A stretch of DNA of 38,922 bases, from assembly GCA_937916465.1 (NCBI GenBank), contig CALFTK010000041.1:1-38922 (forward strand), read 5' to 3'. The position numbers and the translations under genes are program-made. Within the stretch, counting starts at the first letter, position 1. Every line of letters begins with the position of its first letter. Under the pieces are notes generated by a model that searched no databases, was not told the origin of the DNA, and saw nothing but the letters and a program-made list of their open reading frames with translations. Positions 24,569 through 33,279 of the stretch are shown in pieces. Source of the stretch: an uncultured Bacteroidales bacterium. Lineage in GTDB: Bacteria; Bacteroidota; Bacteroidia; Bacteroidales; Bacteroidaceae.

Positions 24569-26095
24569 TTATGATGGTTGATGTTGTTTTCGAAGTAGGT
24601 CGTTGACCGTTTTTACCGGATTGAAAGTTGATAATGGAACCTCTACAAATATTGTGTTCCAATTACTCATGGCACCATTCCACAGACCGGGAAGTTCCAA
24701 TGCTTTTAGTTCGCGTCCGTTTTTTGATTTGCTTGATATAAATCCTGTAGATTTGTCAACGTATTCCGGTAGATTGAACTTGCTGCCTTTATATCCGCTA
24801 ACGGCACATACCAGGTCAACCGGATTAAAATGTGTACCCTTGGTGAACATCTCCTTTTTAGCGGCATTATTCATGTCTATCTGTGAACTTTCCAGAATTT
24901 GTAGTGAAATACTTCCATCACTGTTATACGCTAAGAACGGACCGCCACCCGGTTCGCCAACATTCTTAACCATACCGCATACACGAATAGGACGGTTAAA
25001 TTTGGCATAAAGCACTTTAGCCAGCTCTTCATCGTTTAAGGTATCAATACCTTTTATTTTGCAACATATAGTATCCTGCAGGAATGTTGCCATACTATTC
25101 AATAGTTCTCTATTGTATTTCTTGGAATCTAAAATATTCAGATATTCAAATATTTTACTCTCAATAGATACTAATATTCCGGCTAGTACCTTTTTATATG
25201 TAACTGTATCGGCTTTAAAATGATCGGGGACAACATTGTCAATGTTTTTGATAAAAACAATGTCTGATGTCAAATCATTGAGGTTCTCTATCAAAGCACC
25301 ATGACCGCCCGGACGGAAAAGCAATGAACCATCGTTTTCGCGGAATGGGTTGTTGTCTTTATCGGCAGCTATAGTGTCTGTGCTTGACTTCTGTTCTGAG
25401 AACGATATTTCATATGTTACTCCATATTTTTTTGCAAGTTCAGTTTTGCTGCTATCTGCTAAAGTGGTAAATAATGTTCTGTGTTCAGGTGACACTGTGA
25501 AGTGCAGATGTACAACACCATCGGAACCGCAAGCATATAGTGCGCCTTCTGTCAAATGCTCTTCTAATGGAGTGCGTGCTGAATCATCATATTTGTGGAA
25601 TTTAAGTACACCTTTAGGTGATGCTCCATAGTTGAGCCCTTTCTTTTCCAATAGGTTTGCCACAATAGTTTTGTAGGCTCCGGCTTCCATAAGTTGTGCA
25701 ATACTTTTGCCTTCGTTCTTTATACAGGCAGCATCAAGATCTTTATAGAAAGCAAAGTCCTCAATGTTATTAAAGAACTTCTTTTCAAAATCTGTTGTGG
25801 GAGTATCGTAATCGGCATCGAGAAAACCAAACAGATCCTTAAACATTCTGCTGGCAGCTCCGGATGCAGGTACAAACTTCGTTATGGTATGACCACCTTT
25901 GCAGTAATCTTCCCATACTTTTATGTATTCATCAATCTCTTTTTCAGTGGGCAACAAAACTCCATTGCCAATAGAAGCTGCTGCGTCAAGTTCCAAAAAA
26001 GGAAAACCGTCTTTAAAAGACTGTAGTTGCTGTTTTACCTGTTCTGTGGTAATACCTTTTTTGGCAAGTAAATTAAGGTCTTCGCTGTTAAACAT
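24569..26095 (-). CDS. DUF4301 family protein
   Basis: A 508-residue cytoplasmic protein without signal peptide or transmembrane segment. I recognise it as DUF4301, conserved in Bacteroidetes, by stretches such as TKFVPASGAASRMFKDLFGF, FRPGGHGALIENLNDL and VCGMVKNVGEPGGGPFLAYN. The glycine-rich segments and conserved Arg/Lys hint at phosphate or nucleotide binding, but function is unknown. The ATG at 26095 is preferred over a GTG two codons upstream. Confidence 0.8.
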   Translation of the reverse strand: MFNSEDLNLLAKKGITTEQVKQQLQSFKDGFPFLELDAAASIGNGVLLPTEKEIDEYIKVWEDYCKGGHTITKFVPASGAASRMFKDLFGFLDADYDTPTTDFEKKFFNNIEDFAFYKDLDAACIKNEGKSIAQLMEAGAYKTIVANLLEKKGLNYGASPKGVLKFHKYDDSARTPLEEHLTEGALYACGSDGVVHLHFTVSPEHRTLFTTLADSSKTELAKKYGVTYEISFSEQKSSTDTIAADKDNNPFRENDGSLLFRPGGHGALIENLNDLTSDIVFIKNIDNVVPDHFKADTVTYKKVLAGILVSIESKIFEYLNILDSKKYNRELLNSMATFLQDTICCKIKGIDTLNDEELAKVLYAKFNRPIRVCGMVKNVGEPGGGPFLAYNSDGSISLQILESSQIDMNNAAKKEMFTKGTHFNPVDLVCAVSGYKGSKFNLPEYVDKSTGFISSKSKNGRELKALELPGLWNGAMSNWNTIFVEVPLSTFNPVKTVNDLLRKQHQPS

Positions 26096-26191
26096 AAGCA
26101 CTAATAGTTAATAATTGTGATAAAATTAGTACATCTTTGTGAAATAATCAAAGATTCTCCGTTTTTAAAGGGATAAAACAAAAATTTTATC

Positions 26192-26199
26192 TACTTTAG
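26192..26199 (+). promoter_or_regulatory. Possible -7 box of DUF1573 gene
   Basis: TACTTTAG resembles TAnnTTTG with one mismatch and lies 25 bases before the ATG. Evidence is weak. Confidence 0.35.
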
Positions 26200-26224
26200 C
26201 ACTGAAATTAATAACTTATGTAAA

Positions 26225-26650
26225 ATGAAAAGAATAATTCTATCAACCATTGCTCTGTTCTTCATGTTGTCATATAATGTGTATGCGCAGAGTTCGTCAA
26301 ACACAAAAGAAGCGGAAATAACATTTGAAAAGACCACTCATAATTTTGGTATTTTCGATGTGGAGAACGGACTTCAGAAATGTAATTTTGTATTCAAGAA
26401 CACCGGAAAAAAGGATTTGTTGATATTAAGCGCAACTGCATCATGTGGTTGTACCGAACCGGAATTTCCAAAGGTTTTGATAGCACCTGGCGCTTCCGAT
26501 ACTATAAAGGTAACATACGATGGTACCACACGCAGACCCGGAGTGTTCAGGAAGGTTATCACTCTAAAAACAAATGCAAAGGTTAATACCGCTTATCTGT
26601 ACATTACAGGTGAAATGGTAGAGAAGATGCCGGCAAAGCCTGCAAACTAA
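26225..26650 (+). CDS. Exported DUF1573 protein
   Basis: A 141-residue protein: signal peptide (cleavage after VYAQ region), then a DUF1573 immunoglobulin-like domain with the typical THNFGIF, FVFKNTGKKDLLI, ATASCGCTEPEFPK and APGASDTIKVTYD. These domains are abundant in Bacteroidetes exported proteins and their exact role is unknown. The Cys pair in SCGCTEP is characteristic. The stop overlaps by 3-4 bases the stop of the convergent trmO gene. Confidence 0.88.
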   Translation: MKRIILSTIALFFMLSYNVYAQSSSNTKEAEITFEKTTHNFGIFDVENGLQKCNFVFKNTGKKDLLILSATASCGCTEPEFPKVLIAPGASDTIKVTYDGTTRRPGVFRKVITLKTNAKVNTAYLYITGEMVEKMPAKPAN

Positions 26651-27324
26651 TCTCTTTTAGGAGATATGTTGGTAACGCAGAGTTTGTTTCCCGTTACGGT
26701 AAATTCTATTTCATATCCTGCAAATACAAATCCATAACGTCTCCCAGAGTCGTTTTGGTAGCGTGGTCGGGGATCCTCTGCGAGAATCTCTCTTAATGCT
26801 GTCGCTTTATCTTTGGGGAATTTGGAAAGCATGCTCTGTGGAATTTCAACATCTAATTGTTTCATCTCCGTTGTATCTACAAAACCACATTTTGCATCTG
26901 GAAAACTATCGGCATAGGGAATATAAGGTTTAATGTCAAAGATAGGCGTGCCATCCATTAAATCGGCACCGCTTACAATGATAACTGGCCCTTCCTGAGT
27001 ATGAAGTTTAATCTCTTCTATTTTGACGCAAGATAAACCTATAGAGTTAGGACGGAACGGAGAACGTGTGGCAAAAACTCCCAATCGTTTGTTGCCACCT
27101 AATCGTGGTGGTCTGACAGTGGGTGAAAACTTACTGCATTTAGCTTCTGAAAATTCCCAAATCAACCAAATGTGGCTGGTCTCTTCAAGGCCGCGCAGTG
27201 CTTCCGGATCTCTATATTCCGGTTCAAACACTATTTTTGCAAGAAGAGATTTGGCAATTCCACTCTGTCTGGGTATCCCAAATTTAGTGGGAAAATCACT
27301 TTTGATAGTTGCAATTTTATTCAT
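26647..27324 (-). CDS. trmO: tRNA (t6A37) N6-methyltransferase TrmO (TsaA/VirR family)
   Basis: A 225-residue protein of the TsaA family, which methylates N6-threonylcarbamoyladenosine at position 37 of tRNA-Thr using SAM. Signatures: IATIKSDFPTKFGIPRQSG, ETSHIWLIWEFSE, GVFATRSPFRPNSIGLS and GADLMDGTPIFDIKPYIPYA. The ATG at 27324 is preferred to an upstream TTG in frame because it begins right at the conserved domain. It is divergent from the kinase gene, with a 54-base gap. Confidence 0.92.
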   Translation of the reverse strand: MNKIATIKSDFPTKFGIPRQSGIAKSLLAKIVFEPEYRDPEALRGLEETSHIWLIWEFSEAKCSKFSPTVRPPRLGGNKRLGVFATRSPFRPNSIGLSCVKIEEIKLHTQEGPVIIVSGADLMDGTPIFDIKPYIPYADSFPDAKCGFVDTTEMKQLDVEIPQSMLSKFPKDKATALREILAEDPRPRYQNDSGRRYGFVFAGYEIEFTVTGNKLCVTNISPKRD

Positions 27325-27362
27325 TTCGTCTATATATGGCGAAAGTACCAAAAAATATTGAT

Positions 27363-27370
27363 TATATTTG
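27363..27370 (+). promoter_or_regulatory. -7 box of the tandem kinase operon
   Basis: TATATTTG matches TAnnTTTG and ends only 8 bases before the ATG at 27379, predicting a near-leaderless transcript. Confidence 0.5.
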
Positions 27371-27378
27371 CTTTTTGT

Positions 27379-30300
27379 ATGGTACAGATTCTAAAAATAA
27401 CAAAAATAGCACTATTAGGCAGATTGCTGATATTGTTATATGTAATGGTTCTACCTGTTAAAACCTATGCAGGATTTGTATCAGTCAATACAGACAGCTT
27501 GCTGCAACAGGCACAGAATTATATATCGGTCAATATAGATACAGCAGAATTTTATGCTAATAGGGTGTGTGCCATAAGTAATGTACATTCATCAGCCTAT
27601 TCAAAAGCCAGAAATATAAAAGCGCGTGTGGAGTTTAGCAGAATGCACTATCTTCATTCGGCAGAACAATATCTTAATGTGATAGAAAACAGCAGAAACA
27701 GACTTGATATATTAGAAGCAGAAGTAGGTATGATGAAGATATATCAGCGTACCTCAGACAATCTGTCATTCTATAAATATCGCAATAGCGCTCTACAAAG
27801 AATTCAGTCTATTGAAGAGGAATCGGGTACAATGAATGATACTGATTATGATAAGTATAAATCAATTGTACGTGACTTCAGAACTGTCTCTTCACTCTAT
27901 TTTTATGAATTGGAACAGATAAATTACTCTGATAAAGAATATTTCTATCTTGTCTCTGATGAACAACTTATCTATGATGCATCGGCTTATCTTATGTCAT
28001 TGTATCTTAAGGGGTTGGGTATAGGCGTAGATAGAACTGCCACTTATTCTGAACAGTTGATAGAACGCGTAAGAAGTTTGGGTGATTGTCTGCGTTATGC
28101 GGAGAGAAAGGATAATCAGAGATTACAGGCAATGTCATTACGTGCAACGGCAACCCTGTTGTTAGAAGCAGATAATGATGAACTGTATATGTTGTTAGAT
28201 GCCGGAGATATATTAGAACAGCTGAACAGATATCAGCTTGGTATAGATTTATTGCCTATACAACTCCTTTCAAGAGCTATGCAGATTTTTGCCGCCAATG
28301 GTTGTTTTTATGATATGATAGAGTGTCATAGAATATTGGCATCGGCATATATACGTCAGGGAATGTATGATGAAGCATTGCAGAACTTGTCACAATCATT
28401 ACAACTATTTGAAGATTCACGTTTGGCTAATTATCCACAGACTAAAGACGATACTTTACAATTGCAGCTTTTCAGGGAGGATTATTTGAATGTAGAAGAG
28501 ATATGGATAGCAGAGACTCCCTATGCAACCGTACCGGAAAGTATGTCATCTATACGCGAACAGATAAGTCTGGCCTATTCCGGATTGGGTGATAAAGTGG
28601 CATCGGACTATAATAGAAATGTTTATTTGGAACTTCAGAAGACAATACGTTCTGATAGGCGGTACGAGGCAAGAAATGAATTGTTGAAACGTTCAAACAG
28701 ACAACTGCTTGTAGTGTTGCTTCTGTTGGGTGTTATTGTACTGATGACAATCTATTTGTCAAAAAGTATTAGCAGAAAACTAAAGCAGAAGAATGTAGAG
28801 TATGCTGATTTGTTGATGAAAATACATACGCTCTGTACAAAAATATTAAATATGGTTTCAGAGAATAATTCTACAATAGACAACCTAAACAATGTAATTA
28901 TGCCTCAGGTAGAAGAACTGATAGGAATGAAAGGTTTGTCTGTAATACCTGCAAATGTAGTGAATGAAAACACAGTTTGTACTATTCCGTTGACTATGCC
29001 GGGAAGCGATAAGGTGGTTGCATATATTGGCTGTCACGAGAACCGTCTTGATAATGAAAAACAGATGTTTTTAAATATTATAACTCCATATATTACATCA
29101 GTTATAATTAATTCAGATGAATATGAGTGGCAACAAGAACAATTCAATGAAATAGTTGAACAGCATAATGTATATCGTCTTCATGCAGAGAATAATAAAA
29201 AAGAGAATCTGAAACGTAAAACATATTGTACGGTAGTGGCTGAATCGCTGCCCTATATAGATAGAATGAAGGCAGAAATAATGAGGCTGGCAGCAGATAA
29301 TAATGATGACGAACGCATACGCTATATCTCTGAACTGGTAGAGAGAATTATTGGCTATAATAATTTGCTCTCAGAATGGATTCAGATGCGTCAAGGCGTA
29401 GTAAAACTTAGTGTGGAAAACTTTGAATTAAAAGAACTTTTCGAAATCCTTGAAGGAGGTACTGCCGGATTTAAATCGAAGGGGATACAGTTTGTTGTGC
29501 AACCTACAAATGCTGTGGTAAGAGCTGATAAATCCTTGACATTGTTTATGATCAATACGCTGGCGGAAAATGCCAGAAAATTCACTGAATCAGGAGGTAA
29601 GGTGGTTGTATCAGCCGATACGTATGATAAATATGTTGAAATATCTGTATCTGACACGGGAATAGGACTTTCGGAACAAGATGTTAAAACAATTCGAGAA
29701 ACAAAAATCTACAATAAGGGTAGTAATGGTGGATTTGGACTGATAAACTGTAAAGGTATAATTGACAAATATAGAAAAACAGATCAATTGTTTGATGTAT
29801 GCAGTTTTGATGTAGAGAGTACGTTAGGTAAAGGTAGCCGTTTTTTCTTCAGACTGCCCAAAGGAGTTAAACGTATGTTATTGGCTCTGCTCTTGGTTCT
29901 ACCTTGTAATATGCTCTTTGCAACTTCGGCCGATTCACTTTTAAATAAGGCATATTATTATGCAGAGCAGACATATCTAAACAATATGGATGCATGCTAT
30001 ACAGATGCACTTCTCTGTGCGGATTCAGCAATATCCTGTCTTAATAAGGATTATATATACAATACAGGCGATACTGTAAATGTGTTGTCATTGTTTGTGC
30101 CAAATAGCAAAAATGAAACAGTGTGGTTTGAAAATGGTTTTGCTACCGATTATGAAACTCTGCTGTGGTTGCGCAATGAGATTGCCATATCGGCTTTGGC
30201 GTTAGGCAATTGGGATATGTATAGCTATAATAATGACATCTATTTGCGTATGTTTAAACTATATTATGCTGAACATACCATAGAACAAGATAGTTTGCGA

Positions 30301-31560
30301 CTGCAAAGATACAATGGAACACTCTCCATAATGTTGGTAATAGTTATACTTGCATTTATTGGGCTGTTAGTTTTTGGATTACTGATGCATGTGAAGTTTT
30401 TTATTCGATATAGGAGCGATATGCAACAGGTGTTGACCGTGATGGAAAAAATATCGGAAGCAACTACAGTACAAAAACTGCAAAACTTTAATCTGACAGA
30501 TATATTGCAGAAGATAGTAGATAATATGGTATATGATTTGGATCAACTTGTGCCATTACAGACACTTGCTGTAACTATTAAAGATTCTAAAGGTACTGCT
30601 GTGAATGTAGTGAATGGAACAAAGAATCTACTTCTTAATTCACTTATGGAGATACCATTGAAAACAGGTAGAATAGAACGTTTGGAAGACAACCTGAATT
30701 ATGTTTTCCCATTGGTATTTAATACCTCTTTGGGTGATAAACTATTGGGTGTAATAGGAGTGTCGGTAAAGAAAAAAAGTGCAGATTGGCAACAACTTAT
30801 GGTTCTTATCATTCAGTATCTGTCTGCTACTATTTATCATACCATTTTGCGTTTTGAATTGGGCGCACGTAATATTGAAGAGATACAGGAAGAATCGGAA
30901 CGCATAAAGTACGAAGATAATCAGCTTCATGTAAGAAATCTGATATTGGACAATTCTCTATCTACTCTGAAGCACGAAACAGTCTATTATCCAAACAGAA
31001 TCAAACAGTTGTTGACAAACGGAGCAACTTTGTCCAACAGAGAAACAGCAATAACAGAAATGCAGGAACTGGTATCATACTATCGTAATATATATGCAAT
31101 ATTGAGTCACAATGTAATAGCTCAGACAGGTGAAAACATAGTGGCGAGTAAGAGTATAGAAACAGCATCTATAGTAGAATATGCGCAGAACTATTGCAGT
31201 AAAGATGTTATATTAAAAAATGAAGCCCATTTGGTTCATGCTGACGAAACATTATTGAAGTATCTTGTGGAATTACTAATTAAACGCATTTCGTCAGAAG
31301 CAAATATACTATCGTTTACTGCCAAACAGGAGTATGGCTTTGTGAAATTTTCCATCTTGTCAACATTAAAAATGAAACAGGAAGCACTTGATATGATTTT
31401 TCATCCTTTGAATAATAAAGATGATATGTCTTTTGTGCTTTGTAGGCAGATAATTAGAGAACATGATGATATATTTAGTCACATTGGTTGTAGAATTAAT
31501 GCAGAAATAGCTCCTCAGGGAACTGTTATATGGTTTACATTGCCAACCGTAATAGAGTAA
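27379..31560 (+). CDS. Tandem membrane sensor histidine-kinase-like protein (two kinase modules in one chain)
   Basis: A 1393-residue protein made of two sensor modules. Module 1: signal or anchor helix (10-31), helical TPR-like periplasmic region (35-430), transmembrane helix (440-461), dimerisation-like helices (607-676) without an obvious phosphoacceptor His, and a HATPase_c domain with N box NTLAENARKF (N731), G1 DTGIGL (759-764) and G2 GGFGL (784-788). Module 2: a signal-peptide-like helix (832-849, LLALLLVLPCNMLFA), a short periplasmic part, transmembrane helix (981-1003), LKHET with H1199 as candidate phosphoacceptor, and a C-terminal ATPase-like region lacking N and G boxes. Positive residues (GVKR) before 832 fit re-entry into the membrane. 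Some Bacteroidetes families (DUF5112/DUF5113) may cover parts. I rejected an in-frame upstream extension because it lies inside trmO. The response regulator starts at its stop codon. Confidence 0.8.
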   Translation: MVQILKITKIALLGRLLILLYVMVLPVKTYAGFVSVNTDSLLQQAQNYISVNIDTAEFYANRVCAISNVHSSAYSKARNIKARVEFSRMHYLHSAEQYLNVIENSRNRLDILEAEVGMMKIYQRTSDNLSFYKYRNSALQRIQSIEEESGTMNDTDYDKYKSIVRDFRTVSSLYFYELEQINYSDKEYFYLVSDEQLIYDASAYLMSLYLKGLGIGVDRTATYSEQLIERVRSLGDCLRYAERKDNQRLQAMSLRATATLLLEADNDELYMLLDAGDILEQLNRYQLGIDLLPIQLLSRAMQIFAANGCFYDMIECHRILASAYIRQGMYDEALQNLSQSLQLFEDSRLANYPQTKDDTLQLQLFREDYLNVEEIWIAETPYATVPESMSSIREQISLAYSGLGDKVASDYNRNVYLELQKTIRSDRRYEARNELLKRSNRQLLVVLLLLGVIVLMTIYLSKSISRKLKQKNVEYADLLMKIHTLCTKILNMVSENNSTIDNLNNVIMPQVEELIGMKGLSVIPANVVNENTVCTIPLTMPGSDKVVAYIGCHENRLDNEKQMFLNIITPYITSVIINSDEYEWQQEQFNEIVEQHNVYRLHAENNKKENLKRKTYCTVVAESLPYIDRMKAEIMRLAADNNDDERIRYISELVERIIGYNNLLSEWIQMRQGVVKLSVENFELKELFEILEGGTAGFKSKGIQFVVQPTNAVVRADKSLTLFMINTLAENARKFTESGGKVVVSADTYDKYVEISVSDTGIGLSEQDVKTIRETKIYNKGSNGGFGLINCKGIIDKYRKTDQLFDVCSFDVESTLGKGSRFFFRLPKGVKRMLLALLLVLPCNMLFATSADSLLNKAYYYAEQTYLNNMDACYTDALLCADSAISCLNKDYIYNTGDTVNVLSLFVPNSKNETVWFENGFATDYETLLWLRNEIAISALALGNWDMYSYNNDIYLRMFKLYYAEHTIEQDSLRLQRYNGTLSIMLVIVILAFIGLLVFGLLMHVKFFIRYRSDMQQVLTVMEKISEATTVQKLQNFNLTDILQKIVDNMVYDLDQLVPLQTLAVTIKDSKGTAVNVVNGTKNLLLNSLMEIPLKTGRIERLEDNLNYVFPLVFNTSLGDKLLGVIGVSVKKKSADWQQLMVLIIQYLSATIYHTILRFELGARNIEEIQEESERIKYEDNQLHVRNLILDNSLSTLKHETVYYPNRIKQLLTNGATLSNRETAITEMQELVSYYRNIYAILSHNVIAQTGENIVASKSIETASIVEYAQNYCSKDVILKNEAHLVHADETLLKYLVELLIKRISSEANILSFTAKQEYGFVKFSILSTLKMKQEALDMIFHPLNNKDDMSFVLCRQIIREHDDIFSHIGCRINAEIAPQGTVIWFTLPTVIE
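29862..29877 (+). promoter_or_regulatory. Possible internal ribosome binding site and start
   Basis: AAGGAG (29861-29866) lies 8 bases before an in-frame ATG at 29875 that begins a signal-peptide-like stretch. Translation here would give a separate 561-residue second kinase module ending at 31560. Shine-Dalgarno use is limited in Bacteroidetes, so this is tentative. Confidence 0.35.
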
Positions 31561-32285
31561 TGACTATGGATAAGTATAAATTGATAGTAGTAGAAGACGT
31601 GTCATTGGAATTGAAAGGAACTCTTTCAATAATTCGTAATGATATTCCCGAAGTTGAAGTTATAGGTACGGCTCAGACCGAACGAGATTTTTGGACACTT
31701 ATAGAAGATGGAACTATTCCTGATATGGTGCTGTTGGATTTAGGTTTAGGTGGCTCTACAACAATAGGTGTGGATATATGTAGAAAGATTAAAACAGATT
31801 ATTCCAATATAAAAGTACTGGTTTTTACCGGGGAACTGTTGAATGAAAAATTGTGGGTTGATGTCCTTAATGCGGGAGCAGAAGGAATTGTGCTTAAAAC
31901 AGGAGAACTGTTGACACGTAGCGAAGTATTGGATGTTATTTCTGGAAAACGCTTTGTGTTTAATCAGCCTATTTTAGAGAAGATAACAGATAGATTCTGC
32001 AAATCTGTATTGGCAGATACATCACAGCAATCGGCATGTATAATGTACGATATTGATGAATACGACGAACGCTTGTTGCGCCATTTGGCATTAGGCTATA
32101 CAAAAGAGATGATAAGTGAACTGCGTTCAATGCCTTTTAGCAGCAAATCGTTGGAGAAACGTCAGTCTGATTTGATAAACAGGCTCTTTTCATCGACAGA
32201 TCGCAGTGTAAATGTTGTCCGTCTGGTGGTTCGTGCCATAGAATTGCATATAATAGACCCTAATAACTTGGAACCTGATGAATAG
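31560..32285 (+). CDS. Response regulator with degenerate LuxR-like C-terminal domain
   Basis: A 241-residue protein with a receiver domain: acidic pair E12 D13, phosphoacceptor D60 (MVLLDLGLGG), T90 and K113. Residues about 175-235 (ERLLRHLALGYTKEMISELR ...) resemble a LuxR/NarL helix-turn-helix in spacing but are divergent, so DNA binding is probable, not certain. Its ATG shares one base with the kinase stop (TAATG), so it is the likely partner of the tandem kinase. An ATG two codons later (31566) is an alternative start. Confidence 0.85.
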   Translation: MTMDKYKLIVVEDVSLELKGTLSIIRNDIPEVEVIGTAQTERDFWTLIEDGTIPDMVLLDLGLGGSTTIGVDICRKIKTDYSNIKVLVFTGELLNEKLWVDVLNAGAEGIVLKTGELLTRSEVLDVISGKRFVFNQPILEKITDRFCKSVLADTSQQSACIMYDIDEYDERLLRHLALGYTKEMISELRSMPFSSKSLEKRQSDLINRLFSSTDRSVNVVRLVVRAIELHIIDPNNLEPDE

Positions 32286-33018
32286 AAGAAAATTGGGAAT
32301 GTTGCATCCTGTAATGGTCTATCTTGTTTTGACTGTTGCACTAATCCTGGTCTCATTGGTAGGTAGCTTTTTAGAATTACGTGTGGTTAATACCAATTCA
32401 GAACTTGTGTTGCGTAGTTTGTTGACGGCCAATGGGTTGCGTTATGTAATGCGTGAATCTGTCGTGCTGCTTTCTAACGCTCCTATAACAAAAATATGCT
32501 TATTGCTTTTTACTGTAGGTATAGCAAATGGCAGTGCAATGTTTAAAGCAATCTCCAATTTGGCACATCATAGAGATATATCATATAAACAGAAAACATC
32601 ACTGCTTCTTTCTGTTGTTGTCTTTGTTTTGCTGTGCTTGCTATTGCTGTACGGAATAGTTGGCTCCGGTCATCTCTTATTAAGCATTTCAGGAACGCTG
32701 TTGGGAAGCCCTTTGTTAGATGGATTCTTTGCCATTTTACTCATACTCGTAGCATTACCGTCATTACTATATGGCTTTGCCACAGATACTTTCCGTACTG
32801 TTGATGATTGTATAGATGCATCAGTTTCAGTCATCAGAATAATTCCATCCTACCTTTTAGCCATATATATGGCATCATTCCTTATTTCGGTAATAACATA
32901 CAGTCGTATTGATGTGTTGTTGGGTATTGGAACAGTAACTTTGAATATATTTTCACAACTATTGTATTGGCTTCCTCTGCCAATATTGCTCATCTTCCAT
33001 CAAAAAAGTGAAATATAA
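32278..33018 (+). CDS. Integral membrane protein resembling N-terminal half of AbgT transporters
   Basis: A 246-residue hydrophobic protein with about six predicted transmembrane helices. Its beginning (LHPVMVYLVLTVALILVSLV, then LLTANGLRYVMRESVVLL and LLFTVGIANGSAMFKA) resembles AbgT-family p-aminobenzoyl-glutamate transporters, but it has half their usual length and lacks the C-terminal transport core. It overlaps the response-regulator gene by 8 bases, so it belongs to the same operon and may be a signal-linked membrane component. The AbgT resemblance is from memory; low to moderate certainty. Confidence 0.6.
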   Translation: MNRRKLGMLHPVMVYLVLTVALILVSLVGSFLELRVVNTNSELVLRSLLTANGLRYVMRESVVLLSNAPITKICLLLFTVGIANGSAMFKAISNLAHHRDISYKQKTSLLLSVVVFVLLCLLLLYGIVGSGHLLLSISGTLLGSPLLDGFFAILLILVALPSLLYGFATDTFRTVDDCIDASVSVIRIIPSYLLAIYMASFLISVITYSRIDVLLGIGTVTLNIFSQLLYWLPLPILLIFHQKSEI

Positions 33019-33049
33019 TTTGAAATTCAGAATAAATAGTCTAATTTTG
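33019..33049 (+). promoter_or_regulatory. Promoter of tRNA-Arg
   Basis: TTTG at 33019-33022, a 19-base spacer and TAATTTTG at 33042-33049 form a complete Bacteroidetes promoter just after the membrane-protein stop and 22 bases before the tRNA. Confidence 0.75.
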
Positions 33050-33071
33050 CACCCGAAAACCTGACAAGGTT

Positions 33072-33145
33072 GGTTCGGTAGCTCAGCTGGATAGAGCAAC
33101 AGCCTTCTAAGCTGTGGGTCTTGGGTTCGAATCCCAACCGAATCA
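33072..33145 (+). tRNA. tRNA-Arg (anticodon TCT)
   Basis: 74 bases: acceptor stem GGTTCGG/CCGAATC with one G-T pair, D-arm AGCTCAGCTGGATAGAGC, anticodon stem ACAGC/GCTGT with loop CTTCTAA, T-arm TTGGGTTCGAATCCCAA, discriminator A. CCA is not encoded. It reads AGA (and AGG) codons. A terminator hairpin starts 15 bases downstream. Confidence 0.95.
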
Positions 33146-33279
33146 CAAGGTTTAGTAAAGCGCCTAACGAAAGTTAGGCGTTTTTTTATTGTGTATATTT
33201 GAGCCAAACTTGTTTGAGCGAAAATAGAACACAATAAAAAAACATAAGTTTGTAAAACAAACGCTTTACTAAACCTTGT
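33145..33279. repeat. Nested inverted repeat (palindromic element) behind tRNA-Arg
   Basis: Outer arms ACAAGGTTTAGTAAAGCG (33145-33162) and its exact inverse (33262-33279) enclose inner arms TTTTTTTATTGTGT (33181-33194) and its exact inverse (33229-33242). The left gap holds the terminator hairpin (CGCCTAAC-GAAA-GTTAGGCG); the right gap holds a small hairpin (GTTTGT-AAA-ACAAAC). The outer left arm begins at the discriminator base of the tRNA. No ORF or transposase is present. It may be a MITE-like remnant, a duplicated and inverted tRNA tail, or a structural element. Confidence 0.7.
33161..33187 (+). terminator. Terminator of tRNA-Arg
   Basis: CGCCTAAC and GTTAGGCG form a perfect 8-bp stem around a GAAA loop, followed by seven Ts. 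Confidence 0.9.

Noticed and set aside
27172..27378. 69-codon in-frame extension of the tandem kinase
   Set aside because: It lies antisense inside trmO and upstream of the -7 box at 27363; the ATG at 27379 begins a hydrophobic signal or anchor segment.
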